Positions 47,085 to 54,934 of a DNA stretch of 64,000 nucleotides are shown in pieces (the stretch's first letter is position 1; each line of letters begins with the position of its first letter). The position numbers were made by a program, and so were the translations under genes. This stretch comes from Pelagibius sp. Alg239-R121. GTDB lineage: Bacteria; Pseudomonadota; Alphaproteobacteria; Kiloniellales; Kiloniellaceae. The stretch spans positions 496,001-560,000 of the forward strand of contig NZ_CAMZOF010000006.1 in the NCBI RefSeq assembly GCF_947331435.1, in the 5' to 3' direction. Under the pieces are notes generated by a model. It was given only the letters and a program-made list of their open reading frames with translations, was not told the DNA's origin and did not search any database.

Positions 47085-47423
47085 TCAGTTCCAGTAGGTG
47101 GTCAATCCAGACCTCAAACCCTTGGGCTGCATGCGCTTGAATAGCGATATCGCCCGGTCTGCTGCGTGCCTGGCTCGTGGTGTCGTGAAAGCTCCGGGGC
47201 CGGCCTCGAGAAGGTCATCTACGAACAACTGTTCGCGGAGTTCGCAGACCTTGAGATAGCGCTCGCGGAACTCCGGGTATTGGTGGAACCATCTGGCGAT
47301 TGTCTTCGCCGACGGCATATTAGGTGCCTTGCAGATCTGGCTGATGCTCTTGAACTCCATCAGACCGTCAATCAGCCGCTCTTCCACAGCTTTGGAGAAT
47401 TTGCTTGGTCTTCCGCCCGGCAT
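47085..47423 (-). CDS. Phage terminase small subunit-like protein, short
   Basis: A 112-residue protein with N-terminal GGRPSKFSKAVEERLIDGL, an HTH segment (ISQICKAPNMPSAKTIARWF) and YPEFRERYLKVCELRE. This is the layout of phage terminase small subunits, which recognise packaging DNA. The C-terminal oligomerisation region is shorter than usual and ends soon after RAISLFKRMQPKG, so the gene may be truncated. No large terminase subunit follows. It is preceded by overlapping very small ORFs. Confidence 0.6.
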   Translation of the reverse strand: MPGGRPSKFSKAVEERLIDGLMEFKSISQICKAPNMPSAKTIARWFHQYPEFRERYLKVCELREQLFVDDLLEAGPGAFTTPRARHAADRAISLFKRMQPKGLRSGLTTYWN

Positions 47424-47498
47424 TTACCAGCCCTCACGCACAGAGTGCCCACCGCGCCCGCGCGCGTGAAATTGTCGCGAAACTCGCTGCAGTGTCAT
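47424..47498 (-). CDS. Possible 24-residue micro-ORF in cassette
   Basis: An ATG that overlaps the stop of the 39-residue gene upstream by 4 bp opens a 24-codon frame (MTLQRVSRQFHARGRGGHSV...) that ends immediately before the ATG of the terminase-like gene. It may only serve translational coupling. Confidence 0.3.
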   Translation of the reverse strand: MTLQRVSRQFHARGRGGHSVREGW

Positions 47499-47614
47499 GT
47501 GCCCCATGTCGGTGTTATATCGAAAGCAATCGCCAACAAGGCGCCCATGCTCAGGATCACAACGGCCGTAAACGCCGTGTCCCGCCAGAAATACGGTTTT
47601 CGTCGCCTGCTCAT
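47495..47614 (-). CDS. Small single-pass membrane protein, 39 residues
   Basis: The frame begins MSRRRKPYFWRDTAFTAVVI and has one membrane helix (about residues 12-32) after a basic N terminus, so the N terminus should face the cytoplasm. Its ATG overlaps the stop of the 78-residue gene by 4 bp (ATGA), and its own stop overlaps the next start. Overlaps on both sides support it being real. Function unknown. Confidence 0.5.
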   Translation of the reverse strand: MSRRRKPYFWRDTAFTAVVILSMGALLAIAFDITPTWGT

Positions 47615-47847
47615 GATTGTTGGCCCTCTGCTCTCTGTTCGATCTCCCGCTTGAGCTCGACAATGCGCCGCTCATACTCGGCAATAAGGTCCTCTGGTGA
47701 GGCCTCGACCGGCTGCAGGCCATTTGGCACCTTTGAAGGCGAGCAGCGCTCCATGGCCTCCTGGCCGCCTTTCTCGAAGTCCTCGACAACTGTTTTCTTG
47801 AAGAGCTTCATTAGACCCGCGCGATTGGTGCTGGGCTTTGCTTTCAT
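47611..47847 (-). CDS. Small phage-type protein with C-terminal coiled coil, 78 residues
   Basis: The product begins MKAKPSTNRAGLMKLFKKTV and ends in a predicted coiled coil (LIAEYERRIVELKREIEQR). I do not recognise a characterised family. The ATG at 47847 shares one base with the stop of the GGWGSG paralogue (TGATG), so the two are translationally coupled. A longer frame upstream on the same strand is only the shadow of the preceding gene. Confidence 0.55.
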   Translation of the reverse strand: MKAKPSTNRAGLMKLFKKTVVEDFEKGGQEAMERCSPSKVPNGLQPVEASPEDLIAEYERRIVELKREIEQRAEGQQS

Positions 47848-48359
47848 CAGACAAGTCCCTCTTGTTTCAGTGCCGCTTTGAGCATGGTTGGCTCGGCGTC
47901 GGATATCGACATAAACAGCTTCATGATTGGGCTGATTTTGCCGCTGTCCTGACAGGATCGGTATGTGAGGTTGTGGGCCTTGCGGCTGGCGAAGTATGGC
48001 GGGCTCCCGGCAAGGAACAGCTTCCCTGCCCGCTCTCCGGAGTCGGGACATATGAACCACCATCGGACTCCGCCGTAATGACAGGGCGTTGAATCCAGCA
48101 ACACGATATCCATCATAGATTGGCCGTTCAGTCCGTAGCGCAGGTAGATCTTGGAATTGCCCTCGCCGTACATGTGGGCTTCGAAGGCGATGCATTGCCC
48201 CCAGCCTATAGCCGCCTCTCCCTTGGTCGTGCCGAAGCGATCGAAGGCGCCGGCCTCGTTCAGGTTGAAGACAGATATCTCCGGCGTGTCGTCCACCGTC
48301 TGTTTTGGATGTAAGGTTGGTCCGCTACCCCAGCCGCCCAATGCCACAATCTCCTTCAT
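47847..48359 (-). CDS. Uncharacterised protein with N-terminal GGWGSG and degenerate zinc ribbon (paralogue 2)
   Basis: A 170-residue protein with MKEIVALGGWGSGPTLHPKQ at the start and GGVRWWFICP and FASRKAHNLTYRSCQDS later. It is the paralogue of 46573-47055, and both share the loss of most ribbon cysteines. The two copies bracket a block of four smaller genes, which suggests duplication of a module or a recurrent cassette. It is the first gene of the minus-strand cassette, about 230 bp from the divergent HAD gene. Function unknown. Confidence 0.65.
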   Translation of the reverse strand: MKEIVALGGWGSGPTLHPKQTVDDTPEISVFNLNEAGAFDRFGTTKGEAAIGWGQCIAFEAHMYGEGNSKIYLRYGLNGQSMMDIVLLDSTPCHYGGVRWWFICPDSGERAGKLFLAGSPPYFASRKAHNLTYRSCQDSGKISPIMKLFMSISDAEPTMLKAALKQEGLV

Positions 48360-48589
48360 AATCGTTCGTGGCTCATCGCTGCACCATCAAATCTCAATGC
48401 ACTTGCATGTACAGATTGTAGCATCTCAGCGATTCCGATACCAAGGCCGTCCGAAGACGACTGTTCATCACGGCAAGAGGCAACTTCGAAGGAAGATCCG
48501 AAGCGGGCCTTCGTTCTGGGGCATTAATCGTCGGCAGTGCGGACAAAGCTGCCCTTGCCGAAAACGCGCCAACATGATCTGCTTTGCTC

Positions 48590-49264
48590 ATGATAGCTGC
48601 TGTACTTTTTGATCTGGACGAAACTCTGTTTGCTCGCACTCTTTCTTTACAGCGGTTCTTAGAAGATCAGCTTGGCAAGCAATATCCGGACATATTCTCG
48701 AACCTCGAAAACACCGTTAGCCGTTTTTTGGAACTCGACAACCGAGGAATGAAGCCGAAGGATGAAGTGTATCAGGCACTACTTGCAGAGATCGGTAGAA
48801 ATGACCAAGAGCTAGTTGTCGAGCTTTTTGATCACTACGAACGCAACGCATGGCGATTTGCATCTGGATTCGATGGCGTTAGCGACGCACTCAATGAGAT
48901 CAGAGAGTTAGGAGCCAAGATCGGAATTGTCACCAATGGACAAACCCATATCCAACTCCGATCTTTGCTTGCCCTGAACTTGGACCGGATGGCAGACGAA
49001 TACGTGATTTCTGAGGCGGTTGGGCTGCGAAAGCCCGATCCAAAGATTTTTCATCTCGCTGCCGAAAGGTTATCAGTGCGCGTCGAGGACTGCGTATTCA
49101 TCGGAGATTCCCCAACGGCCGATATCGTTGGGGCTAAACAAGTCGGAATGAAAACAATTTGGTTTCCGAACGGCGCAGTCTGGCCGCACGACCTGTCTGT
49201 ACGTGCCGATTCAGAGATACGATCGTTGTCGGAACTGAGCGCAGCCTTGCATATACTCGCTTAG
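48590..49264 (+). CDS. HAD superfamily phosphatase
   Basis: The 224-residue product has the haloacid dehalogenase motifs: motif I VLFDLDET with nucleophile Asp8 and acid Asp10, motif II IGIVTNG, motif III Lys in GLRKPDP and motif IV FIGDSPTADIVGA. A helical cap lies between motifs I and II. It resembles phosphoglycolate-phosphatase or nucleotidase types, but the substrate is unknown. I chose ATG 48590 over TTG 48584, because it places motif I at the usual distance. It is the first gene of the cargo segment. Confidence 0.85.
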   Translation: MIAAVLFDLDETLFARTLSLQRFLEDQLGKQYPDIFSNLENTVSRFLELDNRGMKPKDEVYQALLAEIGRNDQELVVELFDHYERNAWRFASGFDGVSDALNEIRELGAKIGIVTNGQTHIQLRSLLALNLDRMADEYVISEAVGLRKPDPKIFHLAAERLSVRVEDCVFIGDSPTADIVGAKQVGMKTIWFPNGAVWPHDLSVRADSEIRSLSELSAALHILA

Positions 49265-49384
49265 TTAAAGTGGGCTCTTTCCGGACCTTCGCTGCAATCT
49301 GAATGAACGTCCGCTCTGGACCCAGCCGACCGGTTGTTCCACACCCTGAACCCTTCCCTGTTCCCTACACCCCCCTGTTCAAAG

Positions 49385-49511
49385 CGCAACAGTGCCACAA
49401 GCCAGGGATACTGCGGGTTACAGCGATTCTGAAAGTGCAACACAATCCGAGATGTTGCACTTAGGGAATGCCGAAAAGTCCAGCATTTCTGCGGGTTGTG
49501 GCACTGTTGCG
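49385..49511. repeat. Nested inverted repeats with iteron-like GTGCMACA motifs
   Basis: A perfect 16-bp inverted repeat (49385-49400 and 49496-49511; left arm CGCAACAGTGCCACAA) encloses a perfect 10-bp inverted repeat (AAGTGCAACA 49433-49442, TGTTGCACTT 49453-49462). Both are built from an 8-mer GTGC(A/C)ACA in each orientation. CTGCGGGTT also repeats directly (49411-49419, 49489-49497). It lies in a 405-bp gene-free space (49265-49669) that also holds the promoter of the lipoprotein gene. Confidence 0.75.
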
Positions 49512-49669
49512 GTTAGGATTCGTTGGTTCGGAGGAAAATGGCCATGTTTCAGTCCTTACACGACGGAACAGACGCTGGCCTGCGTTGATCTAACGGCCTT
49601 CCCCAACCACGTATGATTGTGCTTCAATACCGCCTGCGATGATAGGTAATTTCGTTGGGGAAGATTGAT

Positions 49670-50182
49670 ATGCGAGTTATTTCGCCGCTTGCCGCCTTAG
49701 GCATGGGACTGATTGTTTTGAGTGCGTGCGCCCAGAAACCGGCGCCGAACCAGCAGCCTGTTACGGCAAGCACCGCTACAGAATCCTCCGCCAAGACTGG
49801 CACAGACTGGCTCCATGAAGAGCTGATGGTAAAAATTTTAAAACAAAAAATTATCTCAGTTGGAATTGGATCGAATCACAAGAAAGGCGATCCAAATCCT
49901 TATCGCGAAGGTATGCGTGGCTCTGCCCACAAAGCGCTATCAGCTTGCTTGGTTTGGGACCTGGAGAATGTATCCGTGACATATAAGCGAGCGCACATGG
50001 GAGGAGGCTCGGATCAGTCCAATGCCGAGTTCGTGGCCTTGAGAAACTGTCGGAATAAGAAGCGACAATTTCAGTATGACTGTACTTGTCAGCTAATTGA
50101 CAGTGATGACGAGAACGTGCTCAAGGTGCCGGCCGACTTCCTTGCGAAGTATGAGAAGAAGTTCAGAGCTTCGACGGAATAG
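49670..50182 (+). CDS. Lipoprotein of unknown function
   Basis: The 170-residue product has a lipoprotein signal peptide (MRVISPLAALGMGLIVLSACAQ, lipobox LSAC). A Pro/Thr/Ser-rich spacer and a globular domain follow, the latter with four Cys (CLVWDL, LRNCRN, YDCTCQLI) that may form disulfides. I do not recognise the family. The ATG at 49670 is chosen because it starts the signal peptide. It is 14 bp upstream of the membrane-protein gene at 50197, so the two probably form an operon. Confidence 0.6.
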   Translation: MRVISPLAALGMGLIVLSACAQKPAPNQQPVTASTATESSAKTGTDWLHEELMVKILKQKIISVGIGSNHKKGDPNPYREGMRGSAHKALSACLVWDLENVSVTYKRAHMGGGSDQSNAEFVALRNCRNKKRQFQYDCTCQLIDSDDENVLKVPADFLAKYEKKFRASTE

Positions 50183-50196
50183 TGTTCTTGGACTGA

Positions 50197-51030
50197 ATGG
50201 CAAATTGGAGAGATGCGTTGGGGGACGCTAAGAAGTTTGCAAAAGAGATTCTATCGATAGCATTTGCGACTCCAGCAGCCTTAAGTTTACTAGCAAAGCT
50301 GGATAGTCGCTTAGAATTTACACCAGCAATCGAGAGAATCGTTCTTAATTTTGACGCATTGTCGAAATATTTATGGGAATATTTTTCGTTTTTGATTAAT
50401 TTTCCATTAACGCAATACATTGATCATTTATCACTATCGTTTTTATTGCTTCTAATAATGCCTATTTTGTTTCATTGTGTAAAAAACAGGCGATTTACTA
50501 TTAATATCAACCTTTTGTCCTATAAATTACACGATATAACGAGATGGCAAATAATAATTGTGGCACTTCCAGTAATATATTTTACGATTATTTTCGATGC
50601 TTATTTTATCGTTATTATGGTGATCCTAGCTTCTAGCACCTCGAGTGCACAATATTTAGCAGAAAAATATTTATCTCGAAAATACAATTTAGGAAATGAA
50701 ACTACAAAATTGATCGCGGCACTTATTGGCATTGCTCCCCTAGTCGTGACTTTTTTTGTGATTACGTATATCTTCGAAAAATACAAGTTGATAGACAAAG
50801 GGTTTTCTATTTTTCTAGGCCCGGCATTTTCTAATAATCCTGGTTTAAATACGATCGCAGATGTTCTTTATATATTGACGTTGATATTATTAATTTTGAT
50901 ATATGTAACCCGACAACTGAGATCTGTTGCCTACGCCTTCTTATGGGCCACCGGTGTGATTGCCGTCAATTTTGTCGCCGGAACATTGATCCCGGGGATA
51001 GACGCTTTTTTAACCAAAGCAGGTGCCTAG
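50197..51030 (+). CDS. AT-rich multi-pass membrane protein of unknown function
   Basis: The 277-residue product has about six hydrophobic segments, for example LSFLLLLIMPILFHCV, IIIVALPVIYFTIIF, LIAALIGIAPLVVTFFVITYIF and ILTLILLILIYV. The DNA is visibly richer in A+T than its surroundings and uses codons such as ATA and TTA that are rare in the core genes, which points to recent transfer. I cannot assign a family. It follows the lipoprotein gene by 14 bp. Confidence 0.6.
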   Translation: MANWRDALGDAKKFAKEILSIAFATPAALSLLAKLDSRLEFTPAIERIVLNFDALSKYLWEYFSFLINFPLTQYIDHLSLSFLLLLIMPILFHCVKNRRFTININLLSYKLHDITRWQIIIVALPVIYFTIIFDAYFIVIMVILASSTSSAQYLAEKYLSRKYNLGNETTKLIAALIGIAPLVVTFFVITYIFEKYKLIDKGFSIFLGPAFSNNPGLNTIADVLYILTLILLILIYVTRQLRSVAYAFLWATGVIAVNFVAGTLIPGIDAFLTKAGA

Positions 51031-51246
51031 GGCAATCTCACCGGCTTTTCGCTCTCTTCAGCCACTCCGCGAGATAGTCTATTTGAGTGCTGATCGAGAG
51101 TTACCGCCGGCAGGCTTGGCGGGCAGAAGTGGCTCTGCTAAATCAAGACGATGAAGAGATGAATGACTCGGGGCAAAACAAGAAGTCCGCTGCACAAAAA
51201 AGGAGGCGGAAGCGCAATAAAAACAGCCGGCTAATTCTCAAAACTC

Positions 51247-51894
51247 TTACGAAAGAATGTCTCGTCGTGATTTTCTAGTAAAAATAGCTGTTCGGATCTC
51301 ATTTAAGTATCTTCGCACGGCATCGTCATAGTCAAAAAATGCGCTGCTGAGTGCCGCCGTATTGAGATGAGACTGGGTAGGCGAAGTTTGGTCGATCGAG
51401 GTTATTAGATTGCCAACCTCTTCCATCAAGGCATCGTAGGCTTCATCGATCTTTTCTAGGCCTATATCGGAGATCGGTCTGGCAATACCTGATAAATTGA
51501 TACTCGGGAGCAAGTGACCGTATTCTCGATCTGCTCGTAACAGTGTTTGGCTGACATCGTACAAAGTTGGCCCTAGTTCAGTCTGCCGTATCCTATCGAG
51601 TTCTTTTTGGATTCCAGCCCAATCGTCCAGGCTTACAGCATGCATATCATAAGCTGCCTCCAATAGAGACAGCCGAATTTTCCTTACACGCGCGAGTCCT
51701 TCGTGCGACATCTCTCTAACGTCAAAATCGAAATGATCTCGAACTTCTGTTCTATCTCGACCTTGAGTATGCCACTTACGATTGAAATAAAGTGTCGATA
51801 CACTAATGCCGATCGCCAAAATAGAGATCGCGGTTCGGAAATCAATTGTCTCGAGCCAACCAATCGCGCCCAGATTTTGCGACAGCTCCCCCAA
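51247..51894 (-). CDS. Membrane-anchored helical protein, third gene of GHKL/STAS-like operon
   Basis: The 215-residue product has one N-terminal membrane helix (about residues 20-40, TAISILAIGISVSTLYF). A long, mostly helical soluble part follows, rich in Arg, Asp and Leu, with probable coiled coil. No enzyme motif is seen. It is the promoter-distal gene of a three-gene minus-strand set, 48 bp after the STAS-like gene. It may be the membrane output or sensor of that set. Family not recognised. Confidence 0.6.
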   Translation of the reverse strand: MGELSQNLGAIGWLETIDFRTAISILAIGISVSTLYFNRKWHTQGRDRTEVRDHFDFDVREMSHEGLARVRKIRLSLLEAAYDMHAVSLDDWAGIQKELDRIRQTELGPTLYDVSQTLLRADREYGHLLPSINLSGIARPISDIGLEKIDEAYDALMEEVGNLITSIDQTSPTQSHLNTAALSSAFFDYDDAVRRYLNEIRTAIFTRKSRRDILS

Positions 51895-51942
51895 CCGTTT
51901 TACCCTCTGTTCGCATTAGATTTTTCAATTGTGTCTCAAGAA

Positions 51943-52389
51943 TTACTTTTTCGTCTTCCAGGAGCTGAGAAACGAAAACTTCTTTTGCCGACTTTGGATG
52001 CTGTCAAATGGCGAACCGCGGCCTAGTATCGTTGATACCGCATGATCAAAATTTAGTTGTGTGGTGTCTGAAGCATTGGTCAGCGTGAATACTTCCTTTG
52101 CATCGTCGATGGACTCAAGCAAGCTTATGTCGCTGGCCAACAACCCTACAAAAAAAGAAGGCGTTATTACCCTGACATGCTCCGGAATACGAATTTCAAC
52201 CTGATCCGAGCCAGTAATTTGCTCTGACACGCCAAGCCGCTCACGCGTTGCCCTGCCGGTCTCCCTTCCTGAGATGGTATCGCGGCGACGATCTGTTGCA
52301 ATTTCACTCAAGTCGATAACGCTAGAAGCTGCATTCTGGTTCATGAGGCTACCATCAGTTGGAGCGCATTCTAATCCAATCGCCGCCAT
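51943..52389 (-). CDS. STAS-like (DUF4325-type) protein
   Basis: A 148-residue protein in which the first half is a Arg/Ser/Thr-rich region and the second half has HVRVITPSFFVGLLA and a following acidic segment. This resembles the STAS-like DUF4325 domain, often encoded next to GHKL ATPases. STAS domains commonly act as phosphorylation- or nucleotide-controlled protein switches. The ATG at 52389 lies 2 bp after the GHKL gene stop; a start at 52344 is also possible. Assignment rests on short motif similarity, so it is tentative. Confidence 0.5.
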   Translation of the reverse strand: MAAIGLECAPTDGSLMNQNAASSVIDLSEIATDRRRDTISGRETGRATRERLGVSEQITGSDQVEIRIPEHVRVITPSFFVGLLASDISLLESIDDAKEVFTLTNASDTTQLNFDHAVSTILGRGSPFDSIQSRQKKFSFLSSWKTKK

Positions 52390-52391
52390 CA

Positions 52392-53693
52392 CTATACCAC
52401 GCTCTCGCTGAGATTGTTGGGGTCAATTGTGAATCTCAAAGATATCACAGTTCCTGGAACTCTGTGTTTCAGCTTATATACATGGGCATCGCTTGGGGGC
52501 TGATTCAAGTCCTGCTCAACATTGAACGCTTGCAGATATGATTGATCCACCTGTTCCATCTGATTGTAAGGGGGCTTTAAGGCCAAACAGCTGTTTCCTG
52601 AGATTATCGCCATTTCAGGTTGTTCATCGCTTCGAGAGCTTTTGCCCAAACCGTTCATCATATTGATCAAACTCGACATACCACATCCCCCGATGTCTCT
52701 GTCTGCATACGTACCTTCACACGAAACTTTGTCCATGAGCGCGCAAGTAGTAATGAGTGCGTCATAATCGTACAGCTCAGAGGAGTTTTTATGTGCACTC
52801 GCATAGCTTCGAATATTCGATAAAATTTTAGGCTCCTCAGAGTTGAGCAGAGATTGTGCAAATGTCGCACCTAGCGTTACAATTCCAATATGACAAATAA
52901 ATCGTGGAGTGCCGTCCGCTCGCTCTCTAGCAACCATGAAACCAGCTACTGACCATCCTCCATCAGCGTCTGCAGGATTTGCGTGTCTAGAGTTATCAAG
53001 CACTTCTGCCAATAGCGATCTAACCCAATCAGATCCGTTGTTCGTCAGCATAAAGCGTAATGCCATCAACCAATTATTTATGCTTTCAGAAAAGCGCCTT
53101 GCAACCCTCTCTTTTGCAGATTCATGGCTTTCGAAACCTAGTCGGTTCTGACGAATTCCGGAGTGTGTTGTGAGCCGGACTGGCAACACATCATTCACTG
53201 CATTTATTGGAAACAATCCCATTTTCAGAAAGGTTCTCAAGCCTACCGCCTCGAGAACCTTCATAAGAGGTCGAGACATTTTGCCGCCGTCACATGTCTC
53301 TGCCATTTCCTGTTGCATCAACCCAAGCAACATATAAGGACCAACATCAAGGCAGTACTCGTCCTCAAAATCTATGGAATATTTAACACCTACCGCATCT
53401 ACCTCGGCGATTTCCACTAAACGCAGAATGGTTTCTTCTGGAGAATCCAAAAAAGAGAAGCAATCGAGAGATATTCGATTGTTTCTCTCGCTTAATTTTC
53501 TGAGCGTCGCTCGCTGAGTACTGTTTCTATCAGGGGCAAGTCCGTTAAGCAGGGCTTGTGATTGTTTTCGTCTAACAATCTCCCTTACTTGAAGTCTTCT
53601 TTTTCTCCGACGTTTACGATCAAAACGCCGTAGATTCAGCCTGTTTGCAGCCCCTTCTTTCGTTCTGTTAACAAAGTACCTGCGATTTGGCAT
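52392..53693 (-). CDS. GHKL-type ATPase with N-terminal STAS-like segment
   Basis: The 433-residue product begins with a very basic region (residues 10-45). A segment resembling STAS folds follows (VDAVGVKYSIDFEDEYCLDV, about 98-118), and then a histidine-kinase-like ATPase domain. N-box residues are Glu230, Asn234 and His237 in AEVLDNSRHA; G1-like is ICHIGIVTLG; the G2 glycines are in DRDIGGCGMSSL (331-342); the last strand is GTVISLRFTI. No dimerisation His or receiver domain is seen, so it is not a classical sensor kinase. It heads the three-gene operon. Confidence 0.65.
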   Translation of the reverse strand: MPNRRYFVNRTKEGAANRLNLRRFDRKRRRKRRLQVREIVRRKQSQALLNGLAPDRNSTQRATLRKLSERNNRISLDCFSFLDSPEETILRLVEIAEVDAVGVKYSIDFEDEYCLDVGPYMLLGLMQQEMAETCDGGKMSRPLMKVLEAVGLRTFLKMGLFPINAVNDVLPVRLTTHSGIRQNRLGFESHESAKERVARRFSESINNWLMALRFMLTNNGSDWVRSLLAEVLDNSRHANPADADGGWSVAGFMVARERADGTPRFICHIGIVTLGATFAQSLLNSEEPKILSNIRSYASAHKNSSELYDYDALITTCALMDKVSCEGTYADRDIGGCGMSSLINMMNGLGKSSRSDEQPEMAIISGNSCLALKPPYNQMEQVDQSYLQAFNVEQDLNQPPSDAHVYKLKHRVPGTVISLRFTIDPNNLSESVV

Positions 53694-54037
53694 TTACAGA
53701 TACACCGAAACTGAACTTGCGCACATACGTCCCTCGCTTCCTCGAGGCGGATAGCGAGCAATGCTGCCGGCTTCCTGCTTCCCCCTATGCGGGAAACACT
53801 GACACGGAATTCAATGTGGGGCAATTGTGTTGGAGGGCGGAATACGATGGTGTGTGGTCCCCATCGGCGGCGTAGCGACAAAATGCTGAACACAATCGTA
53901 TGTGGTGGACACGCACACTTTGAATTTCCGTGAGAAACCTTACTGTAACACGACTTAAACGGGAATGTATTGGTTGCAATGGATTCCAATTGATCCGTTC
54001 ACTGTTCCCTCACATTGTTCAAAGGAAAGGTTTCGGC
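53694..54037. other. Non-coding gap between divergent genes
   Basis: This 344-bp space separates the divergently oriented GHKL operon and the PEP-CTERM-like gene. No gene is supported. Two similar GTATGTGGTG-like stretches (near 53847 and 53898) occur but are not clearly a repeat. Promoters for both sides should lie here. Confidence 0.4.
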
Positions 54038-54853
54038 GTGAATATCAATTCTATTTTTTGCTCTCAGAACAAAATTGCTGCTGCTTGCATCGTTGTGGCC
54101 GGCATAGTCGCACAAGACGCTCAAGCAATGCCCTTGAGTTGGGATTTGCAGGTTAACTCACCCGTTCCTTGGGTGGAGCAGATTTACGTAACAAATAGCG
54201 AAGGTGCGACAATCACCGTAACGGGATACAGAACAAGCGGTCCAGACTTCGCAATTGAGCAAGCGCGTGTTACAGGTTTCGGCCCTCAAGCAGGCATTGG
54301 TGTTTGTGGTACTAACGAAATCAGGTCAATTTCGATATGCGAAGGAAGCTTTTTCATAAACCGCGAACTCCTTGTTGATCGATCCATATTTGATTTGGTT
54401 TTGATTCAATTTGACCGGCGGATGACAGGCCAGTTGAGCCTTTTAATCGGAAGTCCAGGATCTATTGTCAGTCGCAATAATTTCTGGTTTGGACAAGGAG
54501 ACTCGGCTGACATACTCGGTCTAACATTTGATGACCTGAACCAGCAGTTCGACCATATTTCAACCGGGTTTAACTTTTCCAATGGCTTCGGCTTCAATCA
54601 CCCGGTGCCAGAATCTGGCAACGACTACGATTGGATACTTATGAGCCCTGGCGGGCTGAACCAAAGATTTCTGCTAAGCGCAATCAATGGAACGGAAGCT
54701 GCTCCAGTCGATCCAAACGATCCAGTCCACGTATCAAGTCCGGCCACATATTCGTTGTTCGGACTTGGAGCAGCGCTATTGCTACTTGGCGCCCAACTGG
54801 GACATTCGCGAGAGCAGCACATTTCTGATGTTGAAAATACGATCCAAACTTAG
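54038..54853 (+). CDS. Exported protein with PEP-CTERM-like C-terminal anchor
   Basis: The 271-residue product has a signal peptide (about residues 1-30, cleavage near DAQA) and a beta-rich middle. Its C terminus reads VSSPATYSLFGLGAALLLLG and then a short His/Arg-containing tail. This resembles the PEP-CTERM sorting signal (PEP motif, helix, basic tail), though here the motif is SPAT and not PEPAT. Such proteins are processed by exosortase; no exosortase is in the window. I chose the GTG at 54038 because an AAGGAAAGG site precedes it and the signal peptide starts there. The frame is open from 53930. Confidence 0.6.
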   Translation: MNINSIFCSQNKIAAACIVVAGIVAQDAQAMPLSWDLQVNSPVPWVEQIYVTNSEGATITVTGYRTSGPDFAIEQARVTGFGPQAGIGVCGTNEIRSISICEGSFFINRELLVDRSIFDLVLIQFDRRMTGQLSLLIGSPGSIVSRNNFWFGQGDSADILGLTFDDLNQQFDHISTGFNFSNGFGFNHPVPESGNDYDWILMSPGGLNQRFLLSAINGTEAAPVDPNDPVHVSSPATYSLFGLGAALLLLGAQLGHSREQHISDVENTIQT

Positions 54854-54934
54854 AAGGACTCCAGCGCTTTGGCGGGGCGGTGATCAGGGAATTGCTCCTG
54901 CACCGCCCTCCCCAATCCCGCTGCGCTCATCCAG

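Noticed and set aside
51087-51278. Plus-strand 63-codon frame with a Lys/Arg-rich middle
   Set aside because: It overlaps the end of the membrane-anchored gene at 51247, has no ribosome site, and its start is a weak codon; probably non-coding.
53840-53910. Similar GTATGTGGTG-like stretches in the gap upstream of the PEP-CTERM-like gene
   Set aside because: Only two short imperfect matches, not enough to call a repeat or operator.
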